DNA from: Pseudomonas fluorescens
GTDB lineage: Bacteria > Pseudomonadota > Gammaproteobacteria > Pseudomonadales > Pseudomonadaceae
DNA: 64,000 bases
Direction: 5' to 3'
Assembly: GCF_000730425.1 (NCBI RefSeq)
Contig: NZ_CP008896.1
Location: 3,100,001-3,164,000, forward strand
In this document: piece after piece, positions 34,577 to 42,901 of the stretch
Numbering within the stretch: the stretch's first letter is position 1
Layout of the letters: each line of letters opens with the position of its first letter
Notes under the pieces: model-generated
Database searches by the model: none
What the model was told of the DNA's origin: nothing
What the model saw: only the letters and a program-made list of their open reading frames with translations
Translations under genes and position numbers: made by a program

Positions 34577-35461
34577 TCAGTTATGCCGGTAGAAGCGATC
34601 CAGCAACGCCGGCAGCCCCGCACGCCACGCCCGTGGCTTGATACCGAATGTGTGCAGGATCTTCTTGCAGGCCAGCACCGCATGTTGCGGCTCGTCGGCG
34701 GCGTCTGGCCGCGCGGCGTGGGCCTGGGCGGTCGGCGCTTCGACCGCCAATGAATGGAAGTTGCGCGCTTCGGTAAGGATCGCCTGGCCCAGGGCCACGG
34801 GAGTGGTCGCCTCTTGCCCCGCGTAATGGTAGGTGCCCCACAACGGCGCCGCACAATCGAGTTGCTTGAGCACTGAGATAATCACCCGTGCAGCATCGTC
34901 CACCGGCGTCGGGTTGCCCCGTCGATCGTCGGCCAGCAACAACTCCTCGGGTTTCTCGGCCCGTGCCAGGAAACGTCCGAGCGCGCCATCGACGCTGTCA
35001 TCGAGCAACCAGCCAAAACGTAGCAGCACATGTTGCGGGCAGGTGGCACGCACGCTCTGCTCAATGCGCCATAGCGCCTGGCCGCGCAGGCCCAGGGGCA
35101 CCGGCTCGTCTTTTTCGCTGTAGGCCGTCGCGCGCGAGCCATCGAACACCCGGTAGCTGGAGGGTTGCAGCAGCGTGATGTTGTGGTGTTGGCACAGTTC
35201 TGCCAAACGCTCGACGGCAGATTCCTGCCCGGCCAGGCGGGCCTCGTTCACGCTTTCGGCCTGGAACCAGTCGAAATAGTAGGCGAGGTTGATCAAGGCA
35301 TCGGGACGGGTGTCGTCGAGCAATTGGGTAAGGCTGGCGGCATCCCAGCCGTCTTGGGGCGGGCGCGGAGCGAGGAAACCGATATCTTCCTCTGCACCGA
35401 GACGAATCAGCGCCTGCCCGAGGGCATTCCCGCCGCCCAGTAACATAAGGCGCATTCGCAT
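34577..35461 (-). CDS. NAD-dependent sugar-nucleotide epimerase/reductase-like protein
   Basis: The 294-residue product starts at the ATG at 35461 (MRMRLMLLGGGNALGQALIRLG); no strong ribosome site is visible and the ATG at 35455 is possible. The GGGNALGQAL motif is a Rossmann dinucleotide-binding loop, and PDALINLAYYFDWFQAES, PSSYRVFDGSRATAYSEKDEPVPLGLRGQALWRIE resemble RmlD. It would reduce or epimerise a nucleotide sugar; the substrate is not known. It corresponds to PA4068. Confidence 0.75.
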   Translation of the reverse strand: MRMRLMLLGGGNALGQALIRLGAEEDIGFLAPRPPQDGWDAASLTQLLDDTRPDALINLAYYFDWFQAESVNEARLAGQESAVERLAELCQHHNITLLQPSSYRVFDGSRATAYSEKDEPVPLGLRGQALWRIEQSVRATCPQHVLLRFGWLLDDSVDGALGRFLARAEKPEELLLADDRRGNPTPVDDAARVIISVLKQLDCAAPLWGTYHYAGQEATTPVALGQAILTEARNFHSLAVEAPTAQAHAARPDAADEPQHAVLACKKILHTFGIKPRAWRAGLPALLDRFYRHN

Positions 35462-35626
35462 AGATTGAGCAGGCCCGGTCTGTTTGGAACGATGGCTATT
35501 ATCGACAGGCGGTGATGCCGTGCCGTTGGTATTTGCCAGAATCGTTGCATTTTGCGGGTTTGTAGCGCAACCGTCACTTACTAAGTGCCGTTTGCAGGAG
35601 CGGCGAGCCGAACAGGCGCCGCCCAA

Positions 35627-35959
35627 TCACCGGGCCTGAATGATGGTCAACCGCTCGCCCACCACCATCTCGGTGATCCAGTCCACCAGGATCGAGGTGT
35701 ACGTCTGGTGGGACACCGGGTCGCTCAATGAATGGTCGCCATCATCGATGATCCGGTGCGTCAGCGAATGCGTCTGCCGGCATGCAGCGCGGTAGCTCAT
35801 GATGGTGGCGTGGGGCACGTGGTCGTCGGTTTCCGACTCGACAATCAGCACATCCCCGGTAAAGGCAGCACAGGCGTGCAGTGCGCGATTGGCTTCGGCG
35901 TGCACCAGGGGACTGCGCCAACAGTCAGAATCGGGCTTTGTCCTGCTTCCTCCCTTCAA
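35627..35959 (-). pseudogene. C-terminal fragment of an alpha/beta hydrolase
   Basis: This frame encodes ALHACAAFTGDVLIVESETDDHVPHATIMSYRAAC ... IIDDGDHSLSDPVSHQTYTSILVDWI, the C-terminal part of an alpha/beta hydrolase with the acid residue loop (ESETDDHVP) and the catalytic His (GDHSLS). The nucleophile Ser and N-terminal half are absent, and the frame begins next to a REP pair at 35974. It is probably a truncated remnant of a gene of normal length near 280 residues. Confidence 0.7.
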
Positions 35960-35973
35960 GTCCTAGCAGACAA

Positions 35974-36056
35974 GCGAGCTTGCTCGCGATAGCGGTGGAT
36001 CAGTCGACATATTTGTTAACTGACATACCGCTTCCGCGAGCAAGCCCGCTCCCACA
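35974..36056. repeat. REP pair beside the truncated hydrolase
   Basis: GCGAGCTTGCTCGCGATAGC and the opposing CCGCTTCCGCGAGCAAGCCC with CTCCCACA form a REP doublet of a different type (GCGAGCTTGCTCGCG) from the others here. It lies at the point where the hydrolase reading frame begins. Confidence 0.78.
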
Positions 36057-36079
36057 TGGGTTGGGAGTGTTTCCGGTCA

Positions 36080-37063
36080 TCAAGCGGGGGCCTTCACCCC
36101 GAACCGGTTGCGGTAATCACTGGGCGCAAGGCCGGTGATTTTTTTGAAGATCCCACGAAAGGCGCTGGGGTCTTGATAACCCACAGCCCAGGCAATCTGA
36201 TCAATGGTGGTATTGGTAAATTCAAGCATCTGCCGTGCCTTGCCGACCCGCAGGTGCTGGCAGTATTCGGTGGGTTTCAGGCCGGTGGCATTGCGAAAAC
36301 GGCGTAGGAAGGTGCGCTCTTCCAGGCCAGCTGCCTGTGCCATCGCCGCGAGCGAGACATCCACCGCCCCGCTGGCCTGCAAGGCATGCTGAACCTTGAG
36401 GATCGCCCCATCACCATGGCTCAGGATCGGCGCAAAATTGCTGCCGCACTGGCTGGCGCTGTCGCTGTGCTCAATCACCAGAAAACGCGCAGTGCCAGCC
36501 GCGATGCTCGGGCCCATGAGACGGTCGACCAGGCGCAGGCCCAGTTCGGACCAGGCCATCAGCCCGGCGGTGGTAATCAGGTCGCCATCATCGACGATAG
36601 GTTTGTCGGCCTCCAAGCACACGGAGGGAAAGCGACTGGCGAAGGTGCTGGCCGAAGACCAGTGGGTCGTGGCGCTGCGCCCATCGAGCAAACCGCTACG
36701 CGCCAGCATGATCGAACCGATGCACACGCCTCCCAGCACCGTACCGGCCGCATGTTGCTGGCGCAGCCATTGCAGCAGCCTGGGCGGCGCCTGCTCTTCG
36801 CAAAACTCGCCAATCGACGGCGGCACCAGTACCGCCCTCAAGGGTTGTTCGGGTCCTGGCAGGCTGTCGAAAGCCCGAACAGGAGTACCATCGCCATCAA
36901 CCTGCCAATGGCTGATGCGCAACACTGGCAACTGCACGGCCTGATGGTCGGCGGCGATGCGATTGGCGACTCCAAACAGGTCGGTCAAGCCGTGTACAGC
37001 GGCCATCTGCGCGCCGCTGTAAATCAGTACGCCAAGCTCGACGATCGAGCGTTCCAGAGCCAT
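36080..37063 (-). CDS. GlxA-type transcriptional regulator (DJ-1/PfpI plus AraC HTH)
   Basis: The 327-residue product starts at the ATG at 37063 (MALERSIVELGVLIYSGAQM), with AGAGGGAAA upstream. The N-terminal domain is DJ-1/PfpI-like (LVPPSIGEFCEEQ, TVLGGVCIGSIMLARSGLLDGRSATTHWS, VDDGDLITTAGLMAWSELGLRLV). The C-terminal double HTH is VSLAAMAQAAGLEERTFLRRFRNATGLKPTEYCQHLRVGKARQMLE. It is divergent from a cysteine hydrolase gene, which it probably controls. Confidence 0.87.
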   Translation of the reverse strand: MALERSIVELGVLIYSGAQMAAVHGLTDLFGVANRIAADHQAVQLPVLRISHWQVDGDGTPVRAFDSLPGPEQPLRAVLVPPSIGEFCEEQAPPRLLQWLRQQHAAGTVLGGVCIGSIMLARSGLLDGRSATTHWSSASTFASRFPSVCLEADKPIVDDGDLITTAGLMAWSELGLRLVDRLMGPSIAAGTARFLVIEHSDSASQCGSNFAPILSHGDGAILKVQHALQASGAVDVSLAAMAQAAGLEERTFLRRFRNATGLKPTEYCQHLRVGKARQMLEFTNTTIDQIAWAVGYQDPSAFRGIFKKITGLAPSDYRNRFGVKAPA

Positions 37064-37159
37064 TGTCAGTTTTCCCTCTGTTATTGTCGGTGCAGCCAAT
37101 CCCTGAGCCTCGCGCCAGCCACGATACTGGACGCATCAACCCATCACGAGAAGATACTC

Positions 37160-37708
37160 ATGGCCAAGCAAGCACTTATCCTAATTGATATCCAGAATGA
37201 CTACTTCCCCCTGGGCAAATGGCCACTGGCGGGTGTCGAGGCTGCCGCAGACAAGGCACAACAACTGCTCAAGGCGTTTCGCCAGGCAGGTGATGCGGTG
37301 GTCCACGTGCGCCATGAGTTCACCTCCGACGATGCCCCCTTCTTCACTCCAGGCTCCGAAGGCGCGCACTTGCATCCTAAGGTGCTGAACGAAGACGACG
37401 AACCGGTGGTGCTCAAACATTTTGTCAATGCGTTTCGCCAAACCAACCTGCGCGAGGTGCTGGAACAACGCAGCATCACCGACCTGGTAGTGGTGGGCAG
37501 CATGAGCCATATGTGCATCGACGCAGTGGTTCGGGCAGCGGCGGACTATGGCTACACGGTTACAGTGATCCACGATGCGTGTGCCACTCGCGACCTGGAG
37601 TTCAATGGTAAGACCATTGCCGCCGCCCAGGTCCACGATGCCTATATGGCGTCACTGGCATTTGCCTATGCCAGCGTGGTGTCCGCGGATGAGTTCCTGA
37701 AGGCCTGA
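37160..37708 (+). CDS. Isochorismatase-family cysteine hydrolase
   Basis: The 182-residue product starts at the ATG at 37160. The catalytic triad is visible: Asp10 (LILIDIQNDYF), Lys86 (VVLKHFVNAF) and Cys119 (SMSHMCIDAVVRAA), with HDACATRDLEFNG near the end. Members hydrolyse amides or isochorismate-like compounds. The divergent GlxA-type regulator suggests induction by the substrate, which is unknown. Confidence 0.87.
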   Translation: MAKQALILIDIQNDYFPLGKWPLAGVEAAADKAQQLLKAFRQAGDAVVHVRHEFTSDDAPFFTPGSEGAHLHPKVLNEDDEPVVLKHFVNAFRQTNLREVLEQRSITDLVVVGSMSHMCIDAVVRAAADYGYTVTVIHDACATRDLEFNGKTIAAAQVHDAYMASLAFAYASVVSADEFLKA

Positions 37709-37718
37709 AGGCAGACCT

Positions 37719-38480
37719 TCAACGCGTAGCGATAATGAACAGCCGTGGGAACGGCAGCAACACCGTGCCATCGGCCAGGGCCGGGTAAGCGCCGCGGATG
37801 CGCGCCAGATAAACGTCGAGGAAGGCGCCTTTCTCGGCCTCATCCAGCGGCGCCAAGAATGGCCGCAGGCCCGTGCCCTTGAACCACTCCACCACCGCCT
37901 CATGACCGGTAAGCGGGTGGTAATAGGTGGTGTGCCATACATCCACGGTACTGCAGTGCTTGCTCAGCATCTCGTAGTAGTCACGCGCCCCGTGGCGTTC
38001 GTTGTGCTTGACCGCACCGATCTTGTCCGCCCACGGCCCTTGCGCCGCAATTTCACGGGCCAGACGATGGGCGGGCTCGTTGAGGTTGTCCGGGGTTTGT
38101 ACCGCCAGCGTACCGCCCGGTGCCAGTTGCGCCACCAGGTGCGGATAGAGGGTGGCGTGGTCCGGCACCCATTGCAGCGAGGCGTTGGCCAGGATCACGT
38201 CGAACGGTTGCGCAGGTTCCCAGGCGCCGATATCAGCCTGCTCAAAGCACAGCGCCGGCAAGCGTTTTCGTGCGTCGGCCAGCATGTCGTCGGAGCTGTC
38301 CATCCCACAGACTTGCGCTCGCGGGAATCTCTCGGCCAACACTTGCGTGGAGTTGCCAGGCCCACACCCCAGGTCGACGGCGGTATGCACGTCGGCATTG
38401 GGTATAGCCGCCACTAGGTCGCGGACGGGGCGGGTACGCTGCTGTTCAAACAGCGTGTATTGCTTGGCTGACCAGGTCAT
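37719..38480 (-). CDS. tam: Trans-aconitate 2-methyltransferase
   Basis: The 253-residue product starts at the ATG at 38480 (MTWSAKQYTLFEQQRTRPVRDL), with AGGAGAGC at good spacing. It has the SAM motif AVDLGCGPGNSTQVL, FPRAQVCGMDSSDDMLADARKRLP, NASLQWVPDHATLYPHL and the Tam-specific NLNEPAHRLAREIA and YYHPLTGHEAVVEWFKGTGLRPFL. It methylates trans-aconitate, removing an inhibitor of aconitase, in the cytoplasm. Confidence 0.93.
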   Translation of the reverse strand: MTWSAKQYTLFEQQRTRPVRDLVAAIPNADVHTAVDLGCGPGNSTQVLAERFPRAQVCGMDSSDDMLADARKRLPALCFEQADIGAWEPAQPFDVILANASLQWVPDHATLYPHLVAQLAPGGTLAVQTPDNLNEPAHRLAREIAAQGPWADKIGAVKHNERHGARDYYEMLSKHCSTVDVWHTTYYHPLTGHEAVVEWFKGTGLRPFLAPLDEAEKGAFLDVYLARIRGAYPALADGTVLLPFPRLFIIATR

Positions 38481-38844
38481 CACGGCTCTCCTACTGTTTA
38501 GTGGTTGGACACAGCCTAAATCTTGTGAGCCACGAGAACAAACGCCAGGATTGGCGGCACTGGCGAGCGCCACCTTCGTACTCTGGTGGCGCCATTGCAC
38601 CTCGTAACGCACGGTAGCGGCATGTCTTCGGTGTTAAAGCGGTTTCGAGCACTGGTGATTAGCGCGCCACCAAAAGATGCTTATCTTCCCAGCGCGCCCT
38701 CGCGAAATCGGACTAATCTAATTTTCGACCAGCCCAGATGCGATCGTTGTAATGGCCACAGATGAAAGAGGCCAACGTAGTGTCCACGGACGATTTTTCT
38801 GGCAATCGCAGCCACATCAATCCTTACGTCATTGGAACTACGCC
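38481..38844. other. Intergenic stretch, nothing recognised
   Basis: No coding frame with a plausible start and no REP or terminator is visible between tam and the chloroperoxidase-like pseudogene. It contains both promoters or their remains. Confidence 0.4.
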
Positions 38845-39654
38845 ATGGCTTATCTGAAAACGCGTGACGGCAACGATATTTATTAGAAAGATTGGGGTAG
38901 CGGCTAGCCCGTAATGCTTTGCCATGGATGGCCGCTGAACAGCGACAGCTGGGAATCGCAGATGCTGCATTTTGCCAACAACGGTTTTCGCGCCATTGCG
39001 CATGACCGTTCAAGCCAGCCCTGGGATGGCAATGACATGGACCATTACGCAGACGGCCTGGCGGAACTGATCGAGCACCTGGATCTGACAGATGTGATCC
39101 TTTTTGGGTTTTCTACTGGAGGCGGCGAAGTCGCACGGTATATCGCTCGTCATGGCACAGCGCGCGTGGCAAAGGCGGGTTTGATTTGCGCCGTCACGCC
39201 ATTGATGCTCAAAAGCCCCAGTAACCCCCAAGGAACGCCGATCGAGGTTTTCGACGGAATGCGTGCCGACTCCATCGCCAACCGCTCGCAGCTCTATCTC
39301 GACCTGGCAAGCGGCCCCTTCTTTGGATTCAACCGGGCGGGGGTCGAACCGTCACAGGGCTTGATCAATTCATTCTGGATGCAAGGTGTAATGGGAGGAC
39401 ATAAGAATACGTTTGACAGCATCAAGGCTTTTTCGGAAACCGACTTTCGGGATGACCTGACGCATTTCGATATACCCACGCTCATCATCCACGGTAGCGA
39501 CGACCAAATCGTGCCGGTCCAGGCCTCGGTGCTGCCAAGCAGCTACCTGATCCCGCAATCCGAACTGCTGATATATCCGAGTGCGCCCCACGGGTTGACG
39601 GACACGCACAAGCAGCGGGTCAATACAGACATGCTTGCCTTCGCACAAAGTTAA
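38845..39654 (+). pseudogene. Alpha/beta hydrolase (non-heme chloroperoxidase type) with two early stops
   Basis: The frame begins MAYLKTRDGNDIY, then TAG at 38884-38886, KDWGSG, TAG at 38905-38907, then [21 protein letters not shown] and onward to a complete C-terminus. The usual sequence has Tyr and Gln codons (TAT, CAG) at the stops. A five-residue stretch (RRGHG-like) between AHDR and [17 protein letters not shown] is also missing. The nucleophile loop GFSTGGGEV, acid loop HGSDDQIV and PHG are intact. A restart at an inner ATG could leave a truncated product, probably inactive. Confidence 0.82.
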
Positions 39655-39662
39655 GCGTCGCC

Positions 39663-39710
39663 CACACAAAAAAACCGCGCGGCCTTGTCGGCGGCGCGGT
39701 TTTTTGTGTG
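39663..39710. terminator. Bidirectional rho-independent terminator
   Basis: The stem AAAAAACCGCGC ... GCGCGGTTTTTT with a central TTGTC gives a strong GC-rich hairpin with T-runs on both sides, and the outer CACA/TGTG extends the pairing. It follows the chloroperoxidase-like pseudogene. Confidence 0.85.
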
Positions 39711-39899
39711 CAGCTTCTTACTTCGACATACCCTAGAATGGTAGTTCACATAAGACTAGAGGCCATGCCAGCCAAACCTCTTCATATGTCTGATTTTACT
39801 GGCTATTCTCCATTTCTCCTAACTATCACGTCAAAATTTGTAAAGAACTGATTTCTAACGCGTCCACTTTTCTTCACTTAAACTATTAACCCTCAACGG

Positions 39900-39920
39900 G
39901 TGTAAAGGAGAGCTTTACAT
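39900..39920. repeat. Inverted CTTTACAT-type pair at left side of island remnant
   Basis: GTGTAAAG (39900-39907) and CTTTACAT (39913-39920) face each other with a GAGAG spacer, followed by CGCATCAAATG. The octamer is the same as that repeated at 44139-44339, next to ssb, so both ends of the island share it. Confidence 0.45.
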
Positions 39921-40308
39921 CGCATCAAATGTCGAGACGTTGTCACTCAGGTGGCACTGAGCTTAAACACGCAAACATCGAGATTCGACCGGCTCCGCTC
40001 ACACATCTCGTATTGCTTCGTCCTCAGCATCTCAAAACATCATGGTGAGGAGTGACAAAGGGTTCAAATGAAGGTCGCCAACAAGGGTGCCGCTGGCGAC
40101 AGAGGCTTTATCTTTTTCGAGCAAACGCTCCGATGACCCATACCGGCGCCCACAGGGTGATTTTACGCAGCGACGAAAGTGTCGCTGTAGGAATGTTGCA
40201 CCAGGTGTTGCACAGGATACGTAGCCGCGGAGCCCTAATAGCGAGCGACTTGCTTCCGCCTTCTAACATGTATCCAATATCGGCTCGAACTATCTTCAAG
40301 GAAATGAA

Positions 40309-40935
40309 ATGGCTTGTTCCCGAGGTGCGGCATCTCCAGATGCAAACACGCAGCGCCGGCTTTTTGCTGCATCCGCTGGCTACTGCCAAAACCCAGGGTG
40401 CGCAAACCCGATCTTCATGGATGCTGCTGGAGAGCCAGTACTGATCGCTGAAATGGCGCACGTATTTGCTGCCAATGACTCTGGCCCTCGGGCAGCACCT
40501 GAACTCAGAAAAGAGGAGCGAGGCGCCTTCGAGAACTTGATCATGCTGTGTGCAAATTGCCACACGATGGTGGACAAGGCTCCAGATGCATATCCAGTTG
40601 AGGCCATGCTTCGGTGGAAGCGTGAACACGCCGACAAGCTGCTGAGCCTATTCGGTGCAGTAAAGTTCGCGCGGAGGGAGGAGGCCCGGGAGGTCGTCGA
40701 ACCACTATTGTTAGAGAACCACACGATCTTCAAGCGCTACGGGCCACACATAGCTGACGCCATTAATCCAGAGAGCGGCGCAGCTGAGAAATGGAAGAGG
40801 AAAATGTTGACCCGTATCCTTCCGAATAGCAAAAGAATGCTCGCTATCCTCGGCGCTAATCGCCATCTCCTCAATTTTGATGAAAAATCCTGCTTAGAGG
40901 AGTTTCGGCAGCATGAATCGCCCCTAGTTTCGTAG
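40309..40935 (+). pseudogene. HNH endonuclease gene truncated by an IS3-family element
   Basis: The ATG at 40309 has AAGGAA upstream. The 208-residue reading has an HNH zinc-type fold: Cys26 and Cys31 (CQNPGC), His51 (AEMAHVFA), Asn76 (FENLIML), Cys81-Cys84-His85 (CANCHTMVDK). A helical C-terminal part (LLLENHTIFKRYGPHIADAINPES ... ILPNSKRMLAILGANRHLL) follows, as in effector proteins of defence systems. The IS begins at 40914, inside the codon after FRQ, so the last residues (HESPLVS) come from the IS. The true C-terminus is lost. Likely a remnant of an antiphage or similar nuclease. Confidence 0.65.
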
Positions 40936-40975
40936 ACACCTCCAAGCCTTAAAATGAGGCCCATTAGGAGGTGCC

Positions 40976-41254
40976 ATGAGCAACCAGCGATATCCCGAAG
41001 AATTCAAAATCCAGGCGGTCAAACAAGTGACCGAAAAGAAGCTTCCTGTCTCGGAGGTGGCTGCACGATTGGGTGTGTCCGTGCACAGCCTCTATGCCTG
41101 GGTTAAGCGCTACACCAAGCCCCAGGAACAGCGCGTTGAGGAGGATGATCAGAGCGCTGAGGTTCGTCGTCTACGGGCCGAGCTGAAACGGGTGACGGAG
41201 GAGCGAGACATCTTAAAAAAGGCCGCCGCGTACTTTGCCAAGGAGTGCGGCTGA
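40976..41254 (+). CDS. IS3-family transposase OrfA
   Basis: The 92-residue product starts MSNQRYPEEFKIQAVKQVTE, with the HTH LPVSEVAARLGVSVHSLYAWVKRY and a leucine-zipper-like helix (VRRLRAELKRVTEERDILKKAAAYF). AGGAGGTGCC precedes the ATG. It binds the IS ends. Near its end TTA AAA AAG can slip back one base to produce the OrfAB fusion. Confidence 0.93.
   Translation: MSNQRYPEEFKIQAVKQVTEKKLPVSEVAARLGVSVHSLYAWVKRYTKPQEQRVEEDDQSAEVRRLRAELKRVTEERDILKKAAAYFAKECG
41215..41221 (+). other. Programmed -1 frameshift site in the IS3 element
   Basis: The heptamer AAAAAAG (A AAA AAG in the OrfA frame) precedes OrfB, which lies in the -1 frame and overlaps OrfA. This is the usual signal for the OrfAB transposase of IS3-family elements. 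Confidence 0.8.
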
Positions 41255-42126
41255 AGTACGCCTTTATTAAGCAGCAAGCGGGTCATTACGCGATTCGACG
41301 GCTTTGCCTGACGCTCAAGGTTCATCCCAGCGGCTACTACGCGTGGCTATCAGAACCAAAATCTGCGCGAGCCAAGGACGATCAGCGACTGCTTGGACTG
41401 ATCAAACACTCCTGGTTGGAAAGCGGTGGTGTTTATGGCTATCGCAAGATCCATGATGACCTGCGAGAGGTTGGTGAGAGCTGTGGCCGTCACCGGGTAG
41501 CTAGGTTGATGCGCCTTGAAGGTTTACGTTCTCAGACTGGGTATCGACGGAGGCCGGGAAAATATGGCGGTAAACCAGCCGTTGCCTCACCGAACTTACT
41601 GAAGCGCCAATTCGATGTCAGAGAACCCAACAAAGTCTGGGTCACAGACATTACCTACATCCGAACATATGAAGGCTGGCTGTATTTGGCCGTGGTGCTC
41701 GATCTGTTTTCACGCCAGATCATTGGTTGGTCAATGAAGTCGCAGATGACCAGCGACGTAGCCATTGATGCACTGCTGATGGCGGTTTGGAGACGTAAGC
41801 CGAAGCAAGAGGTGATGATCCACTCGGATCAAGGCAGTCAGTACAGCAGCTCAGACTGGCGAAGCTTCTTGAAAGCTAACAACCTGGTAGCCAGCATGAG
41901 TCGTCGAGGTAACTGCCACGACAACGCTGTAGCGGAGAGCTTTTTCCAGCTGCTAAAGCGGGAGCGGATCAAGCGTAAAATCTACACTACACGCCAGGAT
42001 GCTCGGGATGATGTGTTCGATTACATCGAGATGTTTTACAACCCAAAACGACGCCACAGTTTCAACAATCAGCTGTCACCGGTAGAGTTTGAAAAGCGTT
42101 ACGCAGCGAGCCTGGAGAGTGTCTAG
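41245..42126 (+). CDS. IS3-family transposase OrfB (DDE integrase core)
   Basis: The 293-residue frame is read after a frameshift from OrfA, or from the GTG at 41245. It has the HTH_21-like N-terminus (GVYGYRKIHDDLREVGESCGRHRVARLM) and the rve core: first Asp in VTDITYIRTYEGWLYLAVVLDLFSR, second in MIHSDQGSQYSSSDWRSFL, Glu in NCHDNAVAESFFQLLKRE. The DDE triad looks complete, so the element may still be active. It resembles the IS51/IS1222-type branch. Confidence 0.92.
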   Translation: MRLKYAFIKQQAGHYAIRRLCLTLKVHPSGYYAWLSEPKSARAKDDQRLLGLIKHSWLESGGVYGYRKIHDDLREVGESCGRHRVARLMRLEGLRSQTGYRRRPGKYGGKPAVASPNLLKRQFDVREPNKVWVTDITYIRTYEGWLYLAVVLDLFSRQIIGWSMKSQMTSDVAIDALLMAVWRRKPKQEVMIHSDQGSQYSSSDWRSFLKANNLVASMSRRGNCHDNAVAESFFQLLKRERIKRKIYTTRQDARDDVFDYIEMFYNPKRRHSFNNQLSPVEFEKRYAASLESV

Positions 42127-42141
42127 GAAACCCGGGGCGAT

Positions 42142-42900
42142 TCATTTCTTGATCCGAGGATAATTTATAACCCACGTTGGAATCTCGGATTCAGGTGTGA
42201 GATTCACTAGGTCCTCCTCCAACAAAAGAGAAAGATTGCCTGGATTTCGCCCATGAGCGATGAAAAGTGCAAGCGCTGCCCGCTCTTGCAACTGCTTCAG
42301 AGAGCGATCAGTGGGTCGTTCCATCGCATTGATCAACTGTTGCAACTCCAAGCCCCTATTCAGAGGGCCTCTATCAACATGCTCGTTTCTTACAGCCTCG
42401 CCTTTGGGGTTCCCCGGTAGGATTATGCTATCAAGCTCTAGAGCATACGCCTCACAGAAGCCTAGCTCGGCGTAGTTTTCGGAGCACCAGATGTACCAAC
42501 GGATAGGACGGTACATGCGCCAAAGCTGCTGCTCAGCGCGGGCAGTCTTAAGGGCGTTTTGAAATACACTTATTAGCGAATTTTTAAAATCATCGTTGGA
42601 AATGCTAACTGCTTCAGGACGGCTCAAAACTACCTGCCAAACGTCTTGAAACATAACCATTCCCGCATGTGTAGAAACGGTTCTCACTCGATCTACACAG
42701 TATAACTGCAACGCCAATTTCGCTTGAAAGCTTACGATCTTGGAGAAATGTCCTGTACTACCGGAAGATAATGTATACGGAAAATACCAATCGGGGCCGA
42801 CTGTGGAAAGGACGTAACCTTCAGCTGTAGTTACTTCAGCGGGAATTGACTCCCACTGATGGACCTCGAAAAGCTCTTGAACAGCAAGGGCGGCACTCAT
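42142..42900 (-). pseudogene. Second recombinase-like gene, truncated by the IS (GmtZ-like)
   Basis: The 252-residue reading starts MSAALAVQELFEVHQWESIPAEV one base after the recombinase gene and ends PRIKK where its stop codon is supplied by the IS end (42144-42142). RAALALFIAHGRNPGNLSLLLEEDLVNLTPES resembles the first part of a tyrosine recombinase catalytic domain (ARG-like region), but the remaining catalytic residues are missing. The two-gene tandem resembles the gmtY-gmtZ part of gamma-mobile-trio islands, which is recall. Probably inactive. Confidence 0.6.
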
Positions 42901-42901
42901 A

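Larger units (their letters stand above)
39655..40308. other. AT-rich gap at the left edge of the island remnant
   Basis: This 654-base stretch starts with a strong terminator and then shows lower GC than the surrounding genome. It holds an inverted CTTTACAT pair (39900-39920). A frame from 40052 overlaps the start of the HNH gene but encodes no recognisable protein; I see no tRNA. It probably contains the island's left boundary and the HNH promoter. Confidence 0.45.
40914..42144 (+). mobile_element. IS3-family insertion sequence, 1231 bp
   Basis: Imperfect inverted repeats of about 35 bp begin TGAATCGCCCC at the left (40914) and end GGGGCGATTCA at the right (42144), with shared internal TAGACAC. 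The two transposase frames overlap and are linked by an A6G slippery stretch. There is no 3-bp target duplication: the left flank is GCA and the right flank TTT. Both flanking genes end abruptly at the element, so a deletion or recombination after insertion is likely. Confidence 0.85.

Noticed and set aside
39711..40308. tRNA gene as the integration site of the island
   Set aside because: No cloverleaf, TTC loop or CCA end could be seen in either strand.
40052..40444. Small plus-strand gene before the HNH gene
   Set aside because: It overlaps the HNH start in another frame, has no recognisable domain, and its end lies inside the HNH coding region.
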